In this document: positions 6,031 through 11,920 of the stretch, in pieces | How the letters are laid out: each line of letters starts with the position of its first letter | How positions within the stretch are numbered: position 1 is the stretch's first letter | Source: a virus | IMG/VR virus record: IMGVR_UViG_3300038701_001771 | Coordinates: 1 to 25,878 of that record | Reading direction: 5' to 3' (one strand) | Length of the DNA stretch: 25,878 nucleotides | Position numbers and translations under genes: made by a program | The notes under the pieces: model-generated | What the model saw: only the letters and a program-made list of their open reading frames with translations | What the model was told of the DNA's origin: nothing | Databases searched by the model: none

Positions 6031-6184
6031 GCACTGCATCATCGACATTGGTCGATTGGCTTTTGCCCTGCTTCAGCTTTTTTAGCTGCTCATAGGACAC
6101 GCCAGTGGAGTTTGCGACGGCGCGTAGGGATGTCTGCGTGCGGTCACAGGCATCCAACAGTGCCTGCCTGAACATTTTCCTCAT
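5858..6184 (-). CDS. XRE-family repressor (CI-like, no protease domain)
   Basis: 108 residues. An XRE helix-turn-helix occupies about residues 14-66: T-S-L-R-A-V-A-N-S-T-G-V-S-Y-E-Q-L-K-K-L-K is the paired-helix motif, followed by A-N-F-F-G-M-S-L-D-E-F-L. The C-terminus (70-108) is a single helical extension, with no room for the S24 peptidase domain that makes lambda CI RecA-sensitive. It is divergent from the Cro-like gene and flanked by GGGACAATNATCCC operators, as expected for the lysogeny repressor. The ATG at 6184 lacks a ribosome site but lies about seven bases after a -10-like TATTCT, suggesting a leaderless message as for lambda cI. Longer upstream readings would run across both operators and are rejected. 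Confidence 0.85.
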   Translation of the reverse strand: MRKMFRQALLDACDRTQTSLRAVANSTGVSYEQLKKLKQGKSQSTNVDDAVLIANFFGMSLDEFLGDDTHQKRDEILDLYSRLAPQERELLLAAARGFRAQPLPANQE

Positions 6185-6190
6185 GGCGCA

Positions 6191-6217
6191 AGAATAGTCG
6201 GGTCGGCGACTCTGCAA
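6191..6217 (-). promoter_or_regulatory. Possible repressor maintenance promoter (PRM)
   Basis: On the minus strand a TTGCAG -35 (6212-6217) and TATTCT -10 (6191-6196) are separated by 15 bases, shorter than ideal, so activation may be needed. The degenerate operator at 6221-6234 abuts the -35 and could hold an activating repressor dimer. The predicted start falls on or near the ATG at 6184. Confidence 0.45.
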
Positions 6218-6220
6218 AAG

Positions 6221-6234
6221 GCGACGATTGTCCC
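6221..6234. promoter_or_regulatory. Degenerate operator OR2
   Basis: GCGACGATTGTCCC keeps one full half-site (TTGTCCC, the complement of GGGACAA) and a weak second half. Its start lies 24 bases from that of OR1, between PRM and PR, where a second lambda-like operator would be expected. Confidence 0.45.
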
Positions 6235-6264
6235 TTGACTGATGGGGACAATAATCCCTATACA
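6235..6264 (+). promoter_or_regulatory. Rightward early promoter (PR)
   Basis: TTGACT (6235-6240), an 18-base spacer and TATACA (6259-6264). The spacer contains operator OR1. The predicted transcription start, about six bases past the -10, falls on the ATG at 6270, so the cro-like message is probably leaderless. Confidence 0.75.
6245..6258. promoter_or_regulatory. Repressor operator OR1
   Basis: GGGACAATAATCCC differs from OL1 by one base. It sits between the -35 and -10 boxes of PR exactly as OL1 sits in PL, which links both promoters to one repressor. Confidence 0.75.
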
Positions 6265-6269
6265 TGGGC

Positions 6270-6485
6270 ATGACCCATGATGACCTGATCGCCGATATTG
6301 AGCGCTTTGCGCAGACCAAAAACATCGCGCCAGCGACGGTCACGAGCCGCGCAGTCGCAAACAGTAGGCTGTATGCACGCCTGAAGGACGGCGGCTCCTG
6401 TACAATCACAGTCGCCGCGCGTGTGCGTCAATTTATTGAACAAAATTCGTCTCCGTCATCCGCCCCTCTCTCGGAGGCTTCTTGA
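6270..6485 (+). CDS. Cro-like regulator
   Basis: 71 residues. A helical N-terminal domain (D-D-L-I-A-D-I-E-R-F) and a helix-turn-helix-like segment (A-P-A-T-V-T-S-R-A-V-A-N-S-R-L-Y-A-R-L) are followed by a third helix (V-A-A-R-V-R-Q-F-I) and a Ser/Pro tail. This layout matches small Cro-type proteins of alphaproteobacterial prophages. It is the first gene after PR and divergent from the repressor, so it probably binds the same operators and turns down repressor synthesis. The ATG at 6270 is chosen over 6264 because 6264 lies in the -10 box and 6270 fits the transcription start. The stop overlaps a following ATG (TGATG). Confidence 0.75.
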   Translation: MTHDDLIADIERFAQTKNIAPATVTSRAVANSRLYARLKDGGSCTITVAARVRQFIEQNSSPSSAPLSEAS

Positions 6486-6709
6486 TGCTCGGTGATCTCT
6501 TGCCTGCTGAAAACGTGGGAGCGGTTGCAAAGGTTAACAAGACCGTGAACGCAGATTCCACGGAAACCACCACTCACGGAACACACACCCTTCCCAGCTT
6601 CGGGGCGTCCTCCCTGTTGGCCCCGCACGCGCCGCTTTTATCTGCTCGGCGGCGCGCAACTCCCCCGCAGCGCTTCGGCCTGCGGGGGCTTTTTGGGGGC
6701 GTGAGATGA
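6485..6709 (+). CDS. Possible leader frame before rusA
   Basis: 74-codon frame whose ATG overlaps the cro stop and whose stop overlaps the rusA start. The first 30 residues could be protein-like (L-L-P-A-E-N-V-G-A-V). The rest is Ser/Pro/Arg/Leu-rich and is simply the translation of a GC-rich hairpin and the terminator at 6662-6694. Ribosomes translating this frame would disturb that terminator, so it may matter as a coupling or attenuation frame rather than for its product. Confidence 0.35.
   Translation: MLGDLLPAENVGAVAKVNKTVNADSTETTTHGTHTLPSFGASSLLAPHAPLLSARRRATPPQRFGLRGLFGGVR
6662..6694 (+). terminator. Intrinsic terminator between cro and rusA
   Basis: A perfect 9-bp stem, CCCCCGCAG (6662-6670) with CTGCGGGGG (6680-6688), around a CGCTTCGGC loop, followed by C-TTTTT. 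It stands in front of the replication genes, like lambda tR1, so those genes need read-through or antitermination. A second GC-rich hairpin lies just upstream (about 6629-6657). Confidence 0.8.
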
Positions 6710-7101
6710 TCACCCTGACAATTCCCGGCAAGCCCTTTGCCAAGCAACGCCCTCGCGCCACACGCCAGGGCCGGGTCTACACGCCTAAGGAGACGGTCGC
6801 GTTTGAAAGCGTTGTTCGCGACATCGCGGCACTGCGCTTCGCAGAGCCAATCACTGGCCCCGTGCGCGTGGACATCATCGCCACGTTCAAGCCTGCGGCA
6901 TCATGGTCCCAGAAGAAAAAGCGCGAGGCCATGGGCAAGCCGCATATCCAGCGGCCCGATGCGGACAACATCCAGAAGGCGATTTTGGATGGTCTGAACC
7001 GCATCGCCTTTGTCGATGACGGGCAGGTCTACGACTGCCGCGTCACAAAGCACTGGGGGCCGGAACCCCGCACAATCGTGCACATAGAGGAAATGCTCTA
7101 A
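6706..7101 (+). CDS. rusA: RusA-family Holliday-junction resolvase
   Basis: 131 residues, the usual RusA length. RusA dimers cut four-way DNA junctions symmetrically, and phages use them in recombination and to clear branched DNA before packaging. Visible are the N-terminal G-K-P...K-Q-R-P-R start (about 8-17) and the catalytic core R-P-D-A-D-N-I-Q-K-A-I-L-D-G-L (83-97) with Asp85 and Asp87. A third acidic site, F-V-D-D-G-Q-V (102-108), has Asp104/105. A lysine run (70-73) matches the DNA-contacting basic loop. It is the first gene after the terminator and ends in a TAATG overlap with the next gene. Confidence 0.93.
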   Translation: MITLTIPGKPFAKQRPRATRQGRVYTPKETVAFESVVRDIAALRFAEPITGPVRVDIIATFKPAASWSQKKKREAMGKPHIQRPDADNIQKAILDGLNRIAFVDDGQVYDCRVTKHWGPEPRTIVHIEEML

Positions 7102-7379
7102 TGTTTGCCATTGCATTGCAGCCCGCGCCACCCGTGGCGGCGGACTACATCCCCGACTGGTTTAAGGACACTTACGTCAAGCTGCCGAGCGATGCGAAGC
7201 TGTCGCATGACTTCGCCTACCACATGATCGGCGAAATGCAGAACCCCAAGAAATTCGAGACAGTCCGCAAGCACTTGGTCGCCAAGTGGGAATTCCTGCG
7301 GCTGCTGGCCCACGAGCACCCGGACGTCTTTGACGAGGTCCTGACAGCATTCGGCGAACGTTATTACGAAATCGCCTGA
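7101..7379 (+). CDS. Hypothetical early protein
   Basis: 92 residues, starting one base inside the rusA stop (TAATG), so translation is coupled. A disordered proline-rich start is followed by an aromatic segment (Y-I-P-D-W-F-K, 16-22). The remainder is helical with conserved-looking F-A-Y-H-M-I and W-E-F-L-R-L-L-A-H-E segments. No family recognised. It is followed by a 52-base gap with a small CCCGG/CCGGG hairpin. Confidence 0.65.
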   Translation: MFAIALQPAPPVAADYIPDWFKDTYVKLPSDAKLSHDFAYHMIGEMQNPKKFETVRKHLVAKWEFLRLLAHEHPDVFDEVLTAFGERYYEIA

Positions 7380-7431
7380 TCCGACCCGGCGGCACCGGGA
7401 ACAACATCACAACAGCATCAACGGAGACACT

Positions 7432-8127
7432 ATGTTTAGTATTCCAACGAACACCGGCGGCGAGTCCGGGCCCTTCTTTTGCTACAAGCAGCGCGCCGGT
7501 CAAGGCATGGCCGACGGGTCCTGGTACATGCGCAAGAAAGACGGCGACGACTGGTACTATGAAGACATGACGGACCGCTTCAAGGGCGGCATCGTCTCGG
7601 ACATCTTCGCCACCCATGACGGGCAGCTAGGCGGATCGCTCAAGCTGGGCTTCGTCAAGTTCATGGAAGGCCAAGCACCCGAGCGCCATTGGTTTGCATC
7701 ACCGCTTGTCGCAGAACAGCGCCGGTCCGAGGCAAAGAACGCAGGCGGCGGGTTTGAGTGGCAAAATGCCGTGTCTTTCCGCGTGGCAGTCGGCGGCGGC
7801 GAAAGCGCGCTTTTCGACGTCACTGGCTGGGGTGGCTACAAGGGCGTCATGTCGATGATTGAGGCCATGAACGCAGGCTTCGCAGGCAATATCGGCAAGT
7901 GCCCCGTGGTTCAGTACACCGGGTTCCGCACCGAGGGGACCGGCACAAAGCGCATGCACGTCCCCGAGTTCACAATCGCCCAGTGGGTGGACCGCCCTGC
8001 GTGCCTGACGCCTGAAACCCCGAAGATCGCACAAGCGGCACCGGAGGCGACACAGCCAGCCCCCCAGCCTGTGCCAACACCAGCGCCGCAAACATCAAGC
8101 GCCGTTCCCCAAGAAGCAGCGTTTTGA
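7432..8127 (+). CDS. Hypothetical early protein, possible ssDNA-binding role
   Basis: 231 residues with a GGAG ribosome site. Residues 1-195 form a mixed beta-rich domain with many Trp, Tyr and Gly (W-Y-M-R-K-K-D-G-D-D-W-Y-Y, 31-43; L-G-G-S-L-K-L-G-F-V-K-F; F-D-V-T-G-W-G-G-Y). Residues 196-231 are a proline/alanine/glutamine-rich tail ending in E-A-A-F. A globular domain with a disordered tail between a resolvase and a primase-helicase recalls phage single-strand-binding proteins, but the tail lacks the acidic tip of true SSB. The function is therefore not established. It overlaps the next ATG (TGATG). Confidence 0.6.
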   Translation: MFSIPTNTGGESGPFFCYKQRAGQGMADGSWYMRKKDGDDWYYEDMTDRFKGGIVSDIFATHDGQLGGSLKLGFVKFMEGQAPERHWFASPLVAEQRRSEAKNAGGGFEWQNAVSFRVAVGGGESALFDVTGWGGYKGVMSMIEAMNAGFAGNIGKCPVVQYTGFRTEGTGTKRMHVPEFTIAQWVDRPACLTPETPKIAQAAPEATQPAPQPVPTPAPQTSSAVPQEAAF

Positions 8128-8459
8128 TGGACATCTACATGGACCCAAGAAACAGCGACCACGTCGAAAATGTTCGCGACTTCTTGGCAATCAAGAAGCG
8201 GTTTGAGTGGATGGAATTCTACCAACCGCAGCCAGAAAAAGCCCCGTGGCACGTTCAGGTGCGAATTGACTGCGCCACGGGGGAGCCGATCTGGCTCAAT
8301 TTCTGGCCCCACAAGGGCAAGGCTCAGAGGCACGGTTGTAGCGTCGTCATCGGATACGATGCAACGCGCGCGATGATCTCGCAGGCAATCGAAGACAGCG
8401 CCGATGAGGCTGAGGTTTTCGAAGAATACCAAGCCTTGCAGGCGCAAGAGCACGCCTAA
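8127..8459 (+). CDS. Hypothetical early protein
   Basis: 110 residues from the ATG that overlaps the upstream stop (TGATG). It has a helical N-terminus (V-E-N-V-R-D-F-L), then a strand-rich middle (W-H-V-Q-V-R-I-D...P-I-W-L-N-F-W-P-H-K-G-K-A-Q), then an acidic C-terminal helix (E-D-S-A-D-E-A-E-V-F-E-E). Such a compact alpha-beta layout occurs in many small phage proteins, and I do not recognise this one. It is probably co-translated with the upstream 231-residue protein and may act with it. Confidence 0.65.
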   Translation: MDIYMDPRNSDHVENVRDFLAIKKRFEWMEFYQPQPEKAPWHVQVRIDCATGEPIWLNFWPHKGKAQRHGCSVVIGYDATRAMISQAIEDSADEAEVFEEYQALQAQEHA

Positions 8460-8462
8460 CCA

Positions 8463-8492
8463 GCGCGCCGGGTTCCTCATGACCCGGCGCGC
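8463..8492. other. Strong GC-rich hairpin before the primase-helicase gene
   Basis: GCGCGCCGGGT (8463-8473) and ACCCGGCGCGC (8482-8492) are perfect 11-base inverted copies with an 8-base loop. No T-run follows, so it is not a normal intrinsic terminator. It could protect or attenuate the mRNA, or reduce the amount of the large replication protein relative to upstream products. Confidence 0.6.
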
Positions 8493-8522
8493 CCCGGTCC
8501 CTATCAGCAAAACAGGCGCGGC

Positions 8523-10505
8523 ATGAACTTGGCAGAACTTCCCAATACTGACGACATCCGCGCCGACCTGGAATACATGACGGCCCGCTGGGGTGATATA
8601 CCCGGCGGTGCCGCTTTTGAAGTCCGCGCATTCAAAGAGCACACGCAGCCCCACACAGCCCGCTTCTCCCCGGACAGGATTGACGAAGCCGTGGACTGGA
8701 TCCGCAACATGAACGATCTAGGGCGCAATCTCTACGTTGTGCGCAATCCGATCAGACCCGATGTTGTCGGCAGTGCCTCAGACACAGACATTATCGCCGC
8801 GTTTTTTCTATGGGCTGACTGCGATGATATGCACAGCGCCGAAAACATCCGCAAATTCACCGGCCCCAAGTTTTCCGCGTCAGTCGTCACCGGCAAAGTC
8901 CCTGAAACACGCGTTCACGTCTACTGGCAGCTGACAGAGCCAATGACGGACATGCAGGAATGGACCCGCATCCAGCAGGGCATCGCCGCACATTTCAATT
9001 CAGACAAATCCGTCGTCAACCCGTCACGCATCATGCGTATCGCGGGCACCGTGGCCTACCCGGCCAAGCACAAGCAAGAGCGCGGATACGTCGAGGAACT
9101 GACCACATTCCGCAACAGCTACGACGATGCCCGCGAACCGGTATCGATCGATCAAATGCAGCGGGTATTCGCGTCAGCAGCGCCACAGCCAGCACCGCAG
9201 AGCGGCATGTTTGCGCTGGCGACCGGTGATAGCTACGGGCCAGCGCTGGACGCCCAGAAATCGCTAAGCAACGCCCTACAGGGCGAAGGCTGGAACAAGC
9301 ACGTTAACGAACTGGTCTGGCGGTTTGCAGGCCTAGGGGCCAGTGATGAAGAAATCCTGACGCTTGCGCCAGGGCTGACCTTGCCAGGGTATACAGTCGA
9401 CCAGACGCGGGCCGAAATGGCCACGATGCTGAAGTATCCGCGCGAACAGGGTATTCAGCCAAAGGAACAAGACCGGCACGCAGCGCCCACAGCATCGCCC
9501 CAACTGATTGCAGACTTCCGCATCAAGTCCTCTGCGGACTTCCTGTCCGACCTGGCCCCGCTGGAATACCTGATTGAGGGCATCCTGCCAAGCGGTGTTG
9601 TCTACAGCCTGACGGGGTATCCAGGGCATGGAAAGACAACGCTGGCCATTCAGGTCGGGCTGGCCGTGGCGCTTGGTGAGGACTTCGCAGGCCGCGAGAC
9701 AGAGGCCGGTGACGTGCTCTTTCTGGCGGGGGAAAACCCCTACAACCTCAAATGGCAATACGCGGCTGCGCTGGCGGCGCGCGACATAGGCCCCCCAGAG
9801 CGGATGCACTTTGTCGAGGGGCATTTCTCGATTGCCGCGATGATTGAGACGCTCAAGGCGAAAATGCTGGAACTGCCGAACCTGAAGCTGGTCATCATCG
9901 ACAGCCTGCAAGCCTTCTTTGAGGGCGACGATGACAACGCAAATATCAGGATGGTCGAGGCCGCACGCCAGTTCCGTGAAGTCGGCAATATCGGGTCACG
10001 CCCCGCAGTCGCTGTCATCGCTCACCCCGCAGGGAAAGAGCCGCGCAAAGACAATCTCGTCCCACGCGGGGGCGGCGCATTCCTGGCTGAGATCGACGGC
10101 AACCTGACTGTGTGGGGCCATGGCGAGGACATGCAGACACTGCACCACAGCCCCAAGTTTCGGGGCGCTGGGTTCGAGCCAATAGACTTCGTCATGGGTA
10201 CCCATGAATTCGCCCACCTGACCGACAGTAAGGGTAAGCCGCTGCGCCTCAAGGTCAGCAGACAGGCCCTTCAAATCGAACAGATGACACGCGCGGACAG
10301 GCACGAAACGCGCCTCAAGGACATGCTTGAAGTCATCGCAGGCAACAGCCGCGCCACGTTGCGCGAGATCGAACAGAAGGCCGGTATCTCGAAATCAGCG
10401 GCAGGCCGTCTGATCAAGGAGGCCGTCGAAGAGAAGCTAATCAGCCGTCACGCCAAGGGCTGGCGGATCACGCAAGGCGGGGAGGACTATCTAAATGACG
10501 AATGA
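8523..10505 (+). CDS. Primase-helicase replication protein (RepB-type primase + RecA-like helicase)
   Basis: 660 residues and the core replication enzyme of the phage. Residues about 1-215 resemble the RepB-like/archaeal-eukaryotic primase fold: F-F-L-W-A-D-C-D-D (94-102) gives the metal-binding Asp99/Asp101 pair, followed by R-V-H-V-Y-W (130-135) and S-R-I-M-R-I-A-G-T (168-176). Residues about 340-560 form a RecA-like (AAA_25/RepA type) hexameric helicase: Walker A G-Y-P-G-H-G-K-T (365-372), Walker B L-V-I-I-D (456-460) with S-L-Q-A-F-F following. Residues about 600-650 are a winged helix (L-R-E-I-E-Q-K-A-G-I-S-K-S-A-A-G-R-L-I) that could bind the adjacent TGGGACA repeats. It probably binds the origin, unwinds DNA and primes synthesis. 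Confidence 0.88.
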   Translation: MNLAELPNTDDIRADLEYMTARWGDIPGGAAFEVRAFKEHTQPHTARFSPDRIDEAVDWIRNMNDLGRNLYVVRNPIRPDVVGSASDTDIIAAFFLWADCDDMHSAENIRKFTGPKFSASVVTGKVPETRVHVYWQLTEPMTDMQEWTRIQQGIAAHFNSDKSVVNPSRIMRIAGTVAYPAKHKQERGYVEELTTFRNSYDDAREPVSIDQMQRVFASAAPQPAPQSGMFALATGDSYGPALDAQKSLSNALQGEGWNKHVNELVWRFAGLGASDEEILTLAPGLTLPGYTVDQTRAEMATMLKYPREQGIQPKEQDRHAAPTASPQLIADFRIKSSADFLSDLAPLEYLIEGILPSGVVYSLTGYPGHGKTTLAIQVGLAVALGEDFAGRETEAGDVLFLAGENPYNLKWQYAAALAARDIGPPERMHFVEGHFSIAAMIETLKAKMLELPNLKLVIIDSLQAFFEGDDDNANIRMVEAARQFREVGNIGSRPAVAVIAHPAGKEPRKDNLVPRGGGAFLAEIDGNLTVWGHGEDMQTLHHSPKFRGAGFEPIDFVMGTHEFAHLTDSKGKPLRLKVSRQALQIEQMTRADRHETRLKDMLEVIAGNSRATLREIEQKAGISKSAAGRLIKEAVEEKLISRHAKGWRITQGGEDYLNDE

Positions 10506-10797
10506 GAACACAACAAGAACCTTTGTCCCAAAAGCCCTAAAATCGTTCTGGGACAAAATGGGACAAAATCGCCCTTTCTGGGACAGATTTAGTGGGACAA
10601 AACTGGGACAAGCTTGGGACAAGACTTCCGCAACCGCCTGTAAATCATGGCGAAAAGGCAATGTCCCAGTTTTGTCCCAGCTTGTCCCGCACACTTTTGT
10701 CCCAGAACCTTGTCCCAGGGGCGTTTCTTATAACGCCCTGACTGGGACAGTGGGACAGAATTGGGCCAGAGGCGGAGGTTTGCGCCATGCCGCCTAA
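10495..10797 (+). CDS. Frame running through the TGGGACA repeat array, coding status doubtful
   Basis: 100-codon frame whose ATG lies 11 bases inside the helicase gene and whose stop lies just after the next ATG. The reading consists largely of the repeat translated in changing frames: W-D-K/G-Q in the first half, V-P/S-Q/L-V-P in the second. The repeats contain no stop, so openness is weak evidence for coding. It may serve to carry ribosomes through the array to the next gene, or be non-coding origin DNA. Confidence 0.3.
   Translation: MTNENTTRTFVPKALKSFWDKMGQNRPFWDRFSGTKLGQAWDKTSATACKSWRKGNVPVLSQLVPHTFVPEPCPRGVSYNALTGTVGQNWARGGGLRHAA
10524..10757. repeat. Iteron-like array of 14 TGGGACA repeats, candidate replication origin
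   Basis: Eight forward copies of TGGGACA start at 10549, 10559, 10579, 10593, 10604, 10615, 10743 and 10751. Six reverse copies (TGTCCCA, one ending in G) start at 10524, 10662, 10673, 10683, 10698 and 10711. Many lie 10-11 bases apart, one helical turn, as expected for protein-binding iterons on one face of DNA. An 18-base perfect inverted repeat pairs 10593-10610 with 10662-10679. The array lies directly after the replication protein gene. An origin is the simplest reading. Confidence 0.75.
10711..10749. repeat. Compound hairpin inside the repeat array
   Basis: The outer arms TGTCCCAG (10711-10718) and CTGGGACA (10742-10749) enclose inner arms GGGCGTT and AACGCCC around a TCTTAT loop, with a three-base TGA bulge on one side. 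The AT-rich tip is the only such spot in the array and could be a melting or single-strand initiation site. Confidence 0.6.
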
Positions 10798-11377
10798 ACG
10801 CCCCCGTCGACAACGCAAGGGCGACCGCCTGCTGTACAGCGGCGCGGCCCGTGTGGATATTGAATGCGATTACGCAGTCGGGCCCCTGGACCGTGTCGCT
10901 CGCGAGATGGACGACAAGTGGGGCATTGATCAGCTACCCGAGTTGGTGGGCCCCGAGATGGCACGCAAATACGGCGCGGCCATCTCGGCGCTGAATGATG
11001 CGCTCGCCAACCAGGACCCCGCCGCAGCATCGGCCAATGCGAACAATTGCATTCGGGGTCTGCGGGCGATGGATGCAGAAGCAGAGCGACTTGGTCACCA
11101 GCCCGGCACTGGCGAGCATTACGAATTCGAATTGCCCGATTGCAAAATCGCCATCATGCGCGACGGCAAGGAATGGCCCACGCTCAGGGCGCGTCGGCCT
11201 GATCTGGTCATCTTCACTTTGAGGGAAGCGGCGCTGGCATTGGAAGCCCGCATGAAGACCGCGCCCATTGCCGAGGTCAAGGATCTGTTCCCCGGCGCTG
11301 AGGTCACGGCAATCACCCAGCGGCCCAAGAGCCAGCTGGAAAAAGAACTCGATGACGAAATCCCCGATTTTTTCTGA
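10787..11377 (+). CDS. Hypothetical early protein with SSB-like acidic tail
   Basis: 196 residues with a GGAGG ribosome site. The N-terminus is strongly basic (K-R-P-R-R-Q-R-K-G, 4-12) and may bind DNA. The middle (60-100) is alanine-rich helix, and residues 110-150 are a small alpha-beta region (F-E-L-P-D-C-K-I-A-I-M). The last nine residues, L-D-D-E-I-P-D-F-F, closely mimic the D-D-D-I-P-F tip of single-strand-binding protein, which docks replication and repair enzymes. It may therefore recruit or compete for SSB partners. It follows the repeat array, supporting a replication role. No family recognised. Confidence 0.65.
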   Translation: MPPKRPRRQRKGDRLLYSGAARVDIECDYAVGPLDRVAREMDDKWGIDQLPELVGPEMARKYGAAISALNDALANQDPAAASANANNCIRGLRAMDAEAERLGHQPGTGEHYEFELPDCKIAIMRDGKEWPTLRARRPDLVIFTLREAALALEARMKTAPIAEVKDLFPGAEVTAITQRPKSQLEKELDDEIPDFF

Positions 11378-11387
11378 AAGGCACGAC

Positions 11388-11708
11388 ATGAGAGACGAAA
11401 CAGACCTTTTGAAATTCGTAGAGACCGAGCGGGCGACCTATGAGATCTGCCGCCGCTTTGCCATATCGTCCTTCATGGTGCCCCGGCGCATGGAGGCTCT
11501 CGAAAAGGCAGGGCTGGTCAAACGCACAGTGCGGATGCGTAAAAGCAGCAAGCAGGCTCACTACGTCCGCACGGACAAGCCCTATGAGCCGCCCAGGACG
11601 TTGGAGGAGCGCAACGCCGAATTGGGGCGGGTGTCGGTCCGCAAGACGTTCTACGAGCAATTCAGGACGCGCCGCGCCATCGTGACCCTGCCGGGAGGTC
11701 TGGCATGA
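11388..11708 (+). CDS. Winged-helix DNA-binding protein
   Basis: 106 residues from the ATG with a GAAAGG ribosome site. Residues about 8-60 form a winged helix: helix (D-L-L-K-F-V-E), helix-turn-helix (A-T-Y-E-I-C-R-R-F-A-I-S-S-F-M-V-P-R-R-M-E-A-L) and a basic wing (L-V-K-R-T-V-R-M-R-K). A C-terminal segment, L-E-E-R-N-A-E-L-G-R-V...I-V-T-L-P-G, recurs in the protein at 11917-12231, so the two are likely paralogues. It overlaps the next start by four bases. It probably regulates transcription within the early operon. Confidence 0.7.
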   Translation: MRDETDLLKFVETERATYEICRRFAISSFMVPRRMEALEKAGLVKRTVRMRKSSKQAHYVRTDKPYEPPRTLEERNAELGRVSVRKTFYEQFRTRRAIVTLPGGLA

Positions 11709-11920
11709 CTGACCCCGTGAACCACCCCGAGCACTACACGCAGCACCCCAGCGGCGTCGAGTGCATCACCATCACCGAACACATGACTTTCAATCTCGGC
11801 AATGCGGTCAAATACGTTTGGCGCGCGGATCTGAAAGGCGACGCCATCGAGGACCTGAAAAAGGCCCGTTTCTACATCTGCCGCGAGATTGACAGGATCG
11901 GCCGGGAGGCGCGGAAATGA
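11705..11920 (+). CDS. DUF3310-family protein
   Basis: 71 residues. It matches the DUF3310 pattern common in phages: N-H-P-E-H-Y near the start (6-11), then E-C-I-x-I-x-E-H-M (19-27), F-N-L-G-N-A-V-K-Y-V-W-R (29-40), K-G-D-A-I-E-D-L-K-K-A-R-F-Y (44-57). The family is sometimes labelled nucleotide-kinase-like, but its activity is not settled. The start is fixed by an ATGA overlap, and its stop overlaps the next ATG too. It stands between two related winged-helix genes. Confidence 0.88.
   Translation: MTDPVNHPEHYTQHPSGVECITITEHMTFNLGNAVKYVWRADLKGDAIEDLKKARFYICREIDRIGREARK

Noticed and set aside
10524-10757. CRISPR array
   Set aside because: Repeat units are only seven bases, occur in both orientations, and the intervals are far too short and irregular for spacers. 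No cas gene is near.
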